Shown here piece after piece: positions 57,273-64,000 of a DNA stretch of 64,000 nucleotides. The notes beneath the pieces were generated by a model. That model made no database searches and was not told the DNA's origin. It worked only from the letters and a program-made list of their open reading frames with translations. The translations under genes were made by a program, and so were the position numbers. Each line of letters opens with the position of its first letter. The first letter of the stretch is position 1. Source of the DNA: Calliopum simillimum (lineage: Eukaryota; Arthropoda; Insecta; Diptera; Lauxaniidae); contig OX638370.1 in NCBI GenBank assembly GCA_951812925.1, forward strand, positions 118,124,897-118,188,896. Direction: 5' to 3'.

Positions 57273-58140
57273 CAAGTTTATGTGAGTACTACAATTTTTT
57301 CCTTAGACCAGAACCAAAAAGTAATCTAGCTGAGTATCTAAAGTTTCTGAAAGTATCAGTCTCTTTTCTTTCATTTTTTCCATTATTGGCTTGGAATAAT
57401 ATCTGGAAACATACTTAAAACCACTTTATTTAAATGTATGCCCAAAAGTATGCAATAAGAAAACTTTTGCTGCTTTGCACAAACCCTATTCATCCCTCAT
57501 TAAATTGTAGAAATCACTGCAAAATATTAGTGGCAATAAGCTCTGTCATTTCAATTTTGCCTGCCAACACTTATTTGCGCTGAATTGACATAAAATTTGT
57601 TTTCATTAAGTGTTTTTGCTTCAAGTAGCTAGTTGTGCTCATAATAAAAGTTTGACACGCACCACACCCTTCTCCTCCCCCCTTACACAAAGTTTTCTAC
57701 ATTAACTTTTTTCTATCATCATGCTGGATGGAGTTGGAAGCCAACAACAACTCGAAAGTTCAGTTTCCTCGTAATGTGCACATAAGTAAATTGAAGTATG
57801 ATTTTAGGGGAGACTGCTGTTATGCTGTTATGATAACACTACCTAAGTATGTAAGTAGTTAAATGGAAGCAAAAGTTCTATAAATAGCATCGATTGTTAG
57901 AAGAATTAACAACGCTTTATTTGTCCTTTGTCAAATTGTGCCTGATCTTTATTTGCAGCAAACATCCGAATAAATTTAAATAAATGACCAATTAATTTGG
58001 TATGAAAAGATGTAACGATCATCAATTAGTTCACATATTGGAATTAAATATCACACAACATTTTCACTCTATGCGAGTTGATTTGATCAATCTATAGATA
58101 ATGACCGTAGTCAAAAATTTAGCATAAGTCACATGTGGAC
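57273..58140. other. non-coding stretch
   Basis: No gene or element recognised. Confidence 0.4.
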
Positions 58141-58144
58141 CAGC

Positions 58145-58335
58145 CAAGAGAGGAATCTTTCTGAAATTAGCTGTAGGGAGCTTACTTGCTATGTATAAGG
58201 CATCTCCGAACTTAAAGTCATCGAAATATCACAAGTAGGCGTGGTGCTTCTCGTACAATTTAAAAAGGTTAATAGTATTCGCCTAGTATTGATAATTAGG
58301 TTAATTTGAGCATATACAAGCCGCTAAAATTTATT
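58145..58335 (+). repeat. GTGCCACGCCC family, single unit
   Basis: AGCTGTAGGGAGCTTACTTG, AAGGCATCTCCGAAC and TAGGCGTGGTGCTTCTC match the sub-type at 60.30-60.40 kb (AACTGTGGAGAGTCTACTTG, AAGGCATCTCTGATC, GTTGCGCTTGGAACCTCCC). Confidence 0.5.
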
Positions 58336-58344
58336 CAGTGTTGG

Positions 58345-58556
58345 CGCTGAAGGCAAAAACTATCGAACTTTTCCGCCAGGCCTTTGGGTGAAATTCACAA
58401 GGCAGTATAGAACGTCATTGACTAAGAAGCACCTAGAAAATGTCAATGGAGAGGAAAATTCAAGAATTGGGAGAGCTTGTGAATTGTTATAAATGCAGTC
58501 GCTTAATGTTGGCCCTATACCCCTTTTAGGAGTTTTAGGAGAATACATACAATACA
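58345..58556 (+). mobile_element. RTE-like retrotransposon 3' fragment, decayed
   Basis: CCGCCAGGCCTTTGGGTG, ACAAGGCAGTATAGAACGT, TTCAAGAATTGGGAGAG, TGTTGGCCCTATACCCC and AGTTTTAGGAGAATACATAC align in order with the last ~210 bp of the 34-35.4 kb copy. Frame is lost. The reverse-strand open frame over this region is an artefact. Confidence 0.75.
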
Positions 58557-59040
58557 ATTGTTTGAAAAAAATTATTTTTCTATGGTCTAGGCCTTTAAAA
58601 AATGCCGCTATGTACCATATCCGTAGTAAATTGAAAACCAATGAAAAATCCCTGGCGGTAAGTACTTTCGGAGCTATGATGAAAAGAATGCCGCTCCCTC
58701 GGCATGGAACATTTGCATATATTACGTCATTTGGCATTCGTTTTTCCAATTAGCTTATGGCACTGTTGCTGTTATTCTCTCTGATTTGTTAATTTGGCAA
58801 AACACAGCAAAGTATGCGGCATTCTTCTAATCACATGTACTAACGACTGGGACAATTTTTTACGTTTTTGGATTTACTACGGTTTAGGTGTGTAGTGATA
58901 TATTTTTTTAGGCTTTTTAACCCATATTAGCCCAGAGGGGTTATTTCTACCCCTGTACTAAAATTCGGATTTCTATGAAACTGAAAACTATACAAATTAT
59001 TTGCTATTACATATTTAATCTTTGAAATGTTGGCTATCAT
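58557..59040. other. non-coding stretch
   Basis: No element proven. TTTTTAACCCATATTAGCCC at about 58915 superficially resembles a piggyBac end (TTAACCC), but no partner end was found. Confidence 0.35.
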
Positions 59041-59044
59041 TTAT

Positions 59045-59750
59045 GCATAACAATGACCTTGGCTGGGTGTAAAGACCCTCATCGTCAAAAAAATTCCTCA
59101 TTGTCAGGAGAGGGTAAAAATGTTCACCGACCCCCACTAATTTTTCCTCCTCAAAATTTTTCTCGAAAATACTATTCTTTTTTCCACCTCATAAGAGGCC
59201 TTCCATACAAACTTAAGATAGAAATATCAATTTTGTATGGGAGGAGGTCCCTTAAGGGGTAGATAAGAGGGGCTCAAAAAATGTTGCAGAAAAAAAATTT
59301 ATTGGAGTCTGTTTATTTAGTCTCTTCTGGCAACGAAGAATACATATATTTGTGCTCGTTTACTCACTTTCTTTTAATTAAAAAATAAAAAATAGATCCC
59401 ATCGTTTGCTCATTCTAAAAAAGTTTTTTAAAAAATCAAAGAGTATAATCACTGAAAAATATACCAATTTAGTTTTGAAAGTTGAAAATTTTATAAAAAT
59501 ATCATTTAAAAATTTTTTTTGGATTTTTTTAAAAAATTTTTTTTTTAAAAATAAAACTTTTAAAAAAACAATTACCTAATTTGGCTGACCATTGTCGTTT
59601 TCACAGCTTTTTCAGTTTTAAAAAATTTATATCTCTGAAATGACTTGATGCTGGATGCTAGTCTCAACTATTACTATAAGAAGAAAAAGTTTCAAAAAAA
59701 TCGGAGATGTATAAGCCAAATGCTATCCGGTTATCTATGTAATGCCCCAT
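59045..59750 (+). repeat. relative of the 2.8 kb hAT-like foldback plus AT-rich body
   Basis: The first 300 bp form a small palindrome: GTTCACCGACCCCCACTAAT, GAGGCCTTCCATACAAAC, then the mirrored ATTTTGTATGGGAGGAGG, CCCTTAAGGGGTAG, TTATTGGAGTCTG. These resemble the internal units of the 2759-4209 element. The rest (TTAATTAAAAA, AATAGATCC, CAGCTTTTTCAGTTTT, GCCAAATGCTATCCGGT) is colinear with the reverse of 11310-11900. No coding capacity. Confidence 0.6.
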
Positions 59751-59814
59751 ATATCTTCTCTTCTTATACGAGATAAAATTGTATGTACTTATGTACCTAT
59801 GTACTTATGTATGT

Positions 59815-60440
59815 ATGTTTGGAACGGGCAAAACTTTTTCTCGAGAACGGCTACAGCGATTTTAATGAAACTTCGGATAATGTTAGACATTAGCCTACAA
59901 TGAAAAATGAGCAAGATCTGAATTTTGTAAATGCTCACCAGGGGGCGTGGCATTGCATTAAATTTTATATTTGATACGGTCATAAATCGCAAACCAAACA
60001 AGGTATTTGAATGAAATTTGGTAAGCGGGTTCGGCTTAATAATACCTTGTAACAAACAAAAAGTGGGCGGGATCGAAGAAGCACCACGCCCACTTTTCAG
60101 CCTTTGAAAATTTTGATTCAATATTACTCAAAAACGACACCGACAATTTTGATGAAAATTTAGGAGCTGTTACCTCTGCAAACAAGTATTAATATGTGAT
60201 ATGCCGTTGTATTGAAAAAACTCGTTGAAGGGCGTGGCACTGCCCACAAAAATATAATACGGTATATTATGAAAGCTAATAAAGTAATCATTCTAAAATT
60301 AACTGTGGAGAGTCTACTTGCTATAAGGCATCTCTGATCTGAAAGTGGGCAAAATATCGCCGTTGCGCTTGGAACCTCCCATACAAGCAAACGATACAAC
60401 ATATTCTGATGAAATTTGGTATGCGGATCTGGATCAAGAG
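59815..60440 (+). repeat. GTGCCACGCCC family, tandem units
   Basis: Successive units carry GGGGGCGTGGCATTGC (about 59941), GAAGCACCACGCCCAC (about 60077), AGGGCGTGGCACTGCCCAC (about 60229) and CTTGGAACCTCCCATAC (about 60369), separated by the recurrent GATGAAATTTGGTA / GAATGAAATTTGGTA phrase. Spacing is about 130-150 bp. No coding capacity. (GTAT/GTAC)n precedes it at 59784-59820. Confidence 0.65.
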
Positions 60441-61280
60441 TATCTAAAGCATAACAAAAAGAAGGCTTTGTTTAATAATTTCCACGATCACTTTTTTATC
60501 AAAATAAATATTTTGGTTAATAACTCAGGCACAAAAAAAAAATGGAGTGAACTGTTTAATTCTTATATGCAGTCTTATGAACTTTTTGACGCTGAATCCG
60601 TCTTCATCAGCAGAACTGTCATTATACCTGAAGGATTTTGAAATATCATTGCTTGAAGTTGAAGAAAACGCTGTGTTCATTTAGTCTTACAGCGTAGCTA
60701 CAAGAAAAGGTGAAATTCTTTTTTACTAGTAGAATCGAATAGATACACTCTTCCTTATCCAAATATCCTTTCTGATTTTTCCAATATGATTCTTATTTTC
60801 CGAGTTATGATCCTTTGAAGATGAGATATTTCAGCCGCCATACAAAAGATGAAATATTTTGGGTGCGTGGCATATCCCATTTATTTATTTTAGGCCATTT
60901 TATTTGATCAAAAAAAAAATCGAGTTTTTGATATTTTTCTATATCATTCGATGCTTTCCGAGTTTTTTCTTATTATTATTCTCATCGGTTTATTTATCAT
61001 TTTGAATGCATGACCGTTAGGAGTGAAAAGATACAAGTTTAATAACAAAAAATAGCTATGAATAAAAACATCGACTAAAATAATAAGATTAGATTATTGA
61101 CCGAGCAGGGATCGGTCTCCAGGTACTTATTTTCTATACCTGCCACTTTTACTTCTCTGCGATTCAAACGGAGGGATATAGTGAATGTACCTTGGGTGTA
61201 GAGTATAAAAAAAGCTTATGTTATATGACATCAGCATTAAAAAAGATTTCAAATTTTTTTTCCAGGAAACTCAACTCAAT
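60441..61280. other. non-coding stretch
   Basis: A single GGGTGCGTGGCATATCCC at about 60860-60880 suggests one more degenerate unit of the GTGCCACGCCC family. Otherwise nothing recognised. Confidence 0.35.
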
Positions 61281-61282
61281 AA

Positions 61283-61610
61283 AATTTTAAAACGTTGTCA
61301 TAGGTCTATATTACTGGGAAAGGCTTTATCTATCGTAGGTGGAGTAAAAGAAGACATCATCTCAAGAACCTTGAACGAAGAATATACTGTTAGTATTTAT
61401 AATCTCCAATACAATAAAAGTTAGCATTTTTGATTGAAATATGAAATTGAAAGCAAACGAAATCAAGTCACTCTCCAAGAAGTACTCGAGGAACTTCGCC
61501 ACATGATTGCAAAAGACGCGTTAGTCCAATATTAAACTGGAAAAGATCGTTGGAGTATGGAATCATTATTGCATCATTCAAAGTTTCTGCGATCCATATT
61601 GTACTCGTAT
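61283..61610 (+). mobile_element. RTE-like retrotransposon fragment, strongly decayed
   Basis: LLGKALSIVGGVKEDIISRT (about 61310-61370) matches YLGSIISMDGGAKEDIN of the 34-35 kb copy. It is followed by GCATTTTTGATTGAAATATG and GAAATTG, matching GCATTTTTGATTTGAAAGTG, then GCAAACGAAATCAAG, ACTGGAAAAGATCG and a final ATCCATATTG. Order is preserved but several blocks are deleted. It is the oldest-looking copy. Confidence 0.6.
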
Positions 61611-61852
61611 TTGTTGAAATTGTAACAAATTGTTGCGTAAAATTTCAAAATTAAATTTTTTCTGGTTACTACGTTCTAAATAAAAATTAGCTGCCACTTT
61701 AGTATTTACGTCAAATGATTTAGCAATTTCTCGGTACTACACGGAGAAAAATACGCATCATAATTTTTACTGCACTCTGGTAGTCAAAAAATTAAAGTTA
61801 GCAACATAATTTACCTTACGGAAGATGATGGGTCCGTATTTAGAGTAAAAGG

Positions 61853-62172
61853 CACTTCAGACTATCTGAGAAGTCATATGTGTTTCCTCATGTTTTTCTC
61901 TATGATTTTTGCTCTGACTGTCAAATTTTTATTGATTTTCATTTATTTTGTTGAAATTGTTTTCATTCTTTATTTATTAAACAACATCAAAAAATTTGAA
62001 AACTCATATGACTTCTCTTTTCAAATAGGTTCAAATTTAATGCCAAAATAACTCATATGAGTTTTCTTCTGATAAATCATTTGTTTAATAAATTTACATT
62101 CACACTATCAGAGTTGCCATATTTGACAACTCATAAGAGTTTCTGTATGACTTCTCAGATAGTCTGAAGCGG
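61853..62172. mobile_element. nested MITE 1, about 320 bp
   Basis: CACTTCAGACTATCTGAGAA plus GTCATA at the left and TATGACTTCTCAGATAGTCT plus GAAG at the right form nearly perfect inverted ends of about 25 bp. ACTCATATGA-type motifs recur inside in both orientations. No coding capacity. Confidence 0.7.
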
Positions 62173-62320
62173 CTTTAAGTTATACTTTCAAAAAAAAAAA
62201 AAAAAAGTGTGTGACCATTTTGAATTTATAATTCTAGTAAAAATTATTTTATTTTTTTCACGCACAAAAATGAGTGTCATAATTTTTACTCCACTCGAAT
62301 AAAATAAATATCATAAAATA

Positions 62321-62470
62321 AGCCTTGTTCGTTGAAAAAAAAAACTTTATAAATATTTGTAAATATTCATAAAGTTTTTAAGAAAAAGCGTTCGTTGAAA
62401 CAAAAATTTGATACTTGCGTCACAAGAACTTTATAAATATTTATAAAGATTTTTTTCAACGAACAAGGCT
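62321..62470. mobile_element. nested MITE 2, 150 bp
   Basis: AGCCTTGTTCGTTGAAAAAA at the left and TTTTTTCAACGAACAAGGCT at the right are perfect inverted ends; ACTTTATAAATATTTGTAAA / TTTATAAATATTTATAAAG continue the pairing. A further GCGTTCGTTGAAAC lies in the middle. TAA/TAA-like bases flank it but the duplication is not certain. Confidence 0.75.
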
Positions 62471-62569
62471 AATGTATAATCATTTTGACTTTTATAATTT
62501 TACTAATAATTTCTATTTTTAGACAAACATTTACTTTATGTACAAATTTTATGCCTCTTCATCACATGC

Positions 62570-62640
62570 ATAAGTAGCGCAGATGATATGTATCTGCTTA
62601 CCACACGGAAGGGCCAGGGTTGTACTCTAGCGCGGTCAGT
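62570..62640 (+). other. weak tRNA-like segment before a poly-T run
   Basis: TAGCGCAGATG (62574) fits a Pol III A-box (TRGYNNARNNG) and GGTTGTACTCT (about 62617) loosely fits a B-box at tRNA-like spacing. The would-be anticodon stem pairs only in part and the T-stem does not pair, so this is at best a tRNA-derived relic. A run of about 23 T follows at 62644-62666. Confidence 0.2.
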
Positions 62641-62767
62641 TCGTTTTTTTTTTTTTTTTTTTTTTTAGTAGTATCACGCCAATTTTTTCAAAAAAATTAC
62701 TGGCAAGCATACATTCTAAATTGACTTAAACAATTAGGTGAAATTTACTTCTTTTTTTCTCCGTGTA

Positions 62768-63275
62768 GAAACCATTGTGACGGTATTTAATTATTAACTC
62801 TAATAAGTGTTGATAAGAAGGTTGGCGTTTTAGGTGCATTTAATATAAGCAATTTCACCGTCTGAAAAGGTTAAATGAAAGTTATGTTGGTTTTTCCAAT
62901 TAAGGAAGGCTTTGCGTTTATTTCCAGCCACATACAAAAATTTAAATAATCCAAGCAAGTTCATGTCGCTTATCCAAAACACCAGGAATGAGTATGCTCC
63001 CTAATCCAGAATATCATTGTAGGTCAAGAGTCGGAGAGTTCCGAGATATCTTATTATGAAGAAACTTAACTTTAAAAATAAACAGCGTTCACCACACAAA
63101 ACTGCCTCTACCAGAGTGATAAGTTTCATTTTCCTGTAGGTGTCTTTTTAGAATTCACTGAGAGATCATGAGTGCCTTACTATCCTTTAATTTATTAAGA
63201 CAAAAGCAGACTGCATCGTTTTTGAAAAATATCTGTCGAAATTTCCCATTATAATATCAATCGAGGTGCCACACT
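62768..63275. other. non-coding stretch
   Basis: No gene or element recognised. Confidence 0.4.
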
Positions 63276-63279
63276 CTTC

Positions 63280-63850
63280 AAATCAAAATCAAACATATTT
63301 CTGAAACTGTTTGAAACAAAGGGATGGTATTTAGACTAGGGGTTACCAAACAGTGCGACCCTTGCACTACAGCATTTCGAAGATTTTGAACATATGGGAG
63401 GTCGCATGCCTTCTTGTACGAATCAACTAAGTTTTTGCGCAGATTTTGCATTTATTGTTCTTAGTGTCTGACTGTGTTATCTCAAAAAACGCTTTCAGTA
63501 TAGCATTTTGAAACTTTAAGTTATATGAGAGATTTCACACCGCCCTGCCAAATTCATCTAGTTTTTGATCAAAGCTTGCGTATACTATTTTTAGTGTCTG
63601 GGTGAAAATTGGTTAGATCATTTCCAAAAACGCTTTCAGTATGGCATTTTGAAGCTGTTGCTTATATGGGAGGTACCACGCCCTCTATTCCAAATTCTCA
63701 TAGTTTTTGCTCGAAGCTTGCACTTAGCTTTACTAGTATTTGTGTCTATTTTGGATGCGTTATCATGAATAAAGATTTTTTTTATGGGCGGTGACGTGTC
63801 TGTTGACCAATTTCACTCATTTTCAATCCCATGGGGAAGGGGATATCATT
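63280..63850 (-). repeat. GTGCCACGCCC family, long copy C, three tandem units
   Basis: On the reverse strand it begins with GGGATTGAAAATGAGTGAAA (the same phrase as in copies A and B), CACCGCCCATAAAA, then three units of about 130 bp. They carry GGGCGTGGTACCTCCC, then GGGCGGTGTGAAATCTC, then GAAGGCATGCGACCTCCC. ATACTGAAAGCGTTTTT sits between units 1-2 and 2-3, and AGACACTAAxAAxA marks the end of units 1 and 2. The open frame at 63609-63794 is an artefact. Confidence 0.7.
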
Positions 63851-64000
63851 ACCAAAAATGGTTAGGAACCTCTGGTGAAGAACATATGTAAAGGGCACCG
63901 AGATAACTATCTTTCGGTGAAAAAATGGATAGAATTTCAATAAAAAATTCATTAAAAATATCTGTGACAAAAATGAAATGCATTAAAAAGTTAATCAGTT

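Larger units (their letters stand above)
61738..62767. mobile_element. Tc1/mariner-type MITE host element, about 1.03 kb
   Basis: The ends are TACACGGAGAAAAA and TTTTTTTCTCCGTGTA; the outermost TA on each side could be the target duplication, leaving inverted ends CACGGAGAAAAA. Two smaller inverted-repeat elements lie inside (61853-62172 and 62321-62470). CATAATTTTTACTGCACTC (61759) and CATAATTTTTACTCCACTC (62279) are direct repeats around the first inner element, suggesting an internal duplication. No transposase. Confidence 0.55.

Noticed and set aside
58905..58970. piggyBac-type end (TTAACCC...)
   Set aside because: No second end, no paired TTAA site and no transposase sequence were found.
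62570..62640. tRNA gene followed by a poly-T terminator
   Set aside because: A- and B-box-like sequences are present but the T-stem and the acceptor stem do not pair and the anticodon stem is imperfect; kept only as a weak relic.

Overview
This 64 kb window looks like intergenic or deep intronic DNA of a dipteran insect, most probably a tephritid fruit fly. That assignment is an inference from the strongly AT-rich composition, the CA, CAA and ATAC microsatellites, and the kinds of mariner, RTE-like and GTGCCACGCCC-motif repeats. It has not been checked by a search. I find no intact host gene, no rRNA, no convincing tRNA and no CRISPR. Every recognisable protein segment is a broken transposase, reverse transcriptase or RNase H remnant, apart from one unidentified frameshifted ORF and a few uninterrupted ORFs of doubtful meaning.

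Layout. 0-10 kb: a 5'-truncated RTE-like retrotransposon tail, a 1.45 kb hAT-like foldback element with an 8-bp target duplication, a decayed mariner, a TA-flanked MITE and three smaller foldbacks. 10-18.5 kb: a hairpin-rich tandem array, an inverted copy of a repeat seen again at 59 kb, and a 168-bp hAT-type MITE with a perfect 8-bp duplication. 18.5-24.4 kb: a foldback MITE nested in an older repeat, an internally deleted mariner with both ends intact, a minisatellite and a DD37E-type Tc1/mariner transposase pseudogene. 25-30 kb: a separated direct repeat, two dispersed-repeat families side by side, and two foldbacks 8 bp apart; the larger has Transib-like CACTATGG ends. 32-35.4 kb: an RNase H fragment, a 39-bp minisatellite, a Tc1-like fragment and the best retrotransposon copy, bounded by 13-bp near-identical target duplications. 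39-45 kb: a second mariner of the 20 kb family, a foldback, a third mariner of another subfamily with perfect 24-bp inverted ends, and a 1 kb foldback. 46-64 kb: more dispersed repeats, an unidentified ORF, three further RTE-like tail fragments, an 890-bp foldback, and a nest of MITEs inside a 1 kb TA-flanked element.

Nothing here works as a pathway. The common theme is decay and nesting of DNA transposons, and in particular an unusual number of long foldback (palindromic) elements, about a dozen, several made internally of diverged 110-170 bp tandem units. One motif-bearing unit, GGTGCCACGCCC or its complement, recurs at many places in both orientations and also lies inside the Transib-like foldback. 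The foldbacks and this unit family are the most interesting content. Because the arms are long and complementary, any read-through transcript would form long hairpin RNA; that consequence is inferred, not seen.
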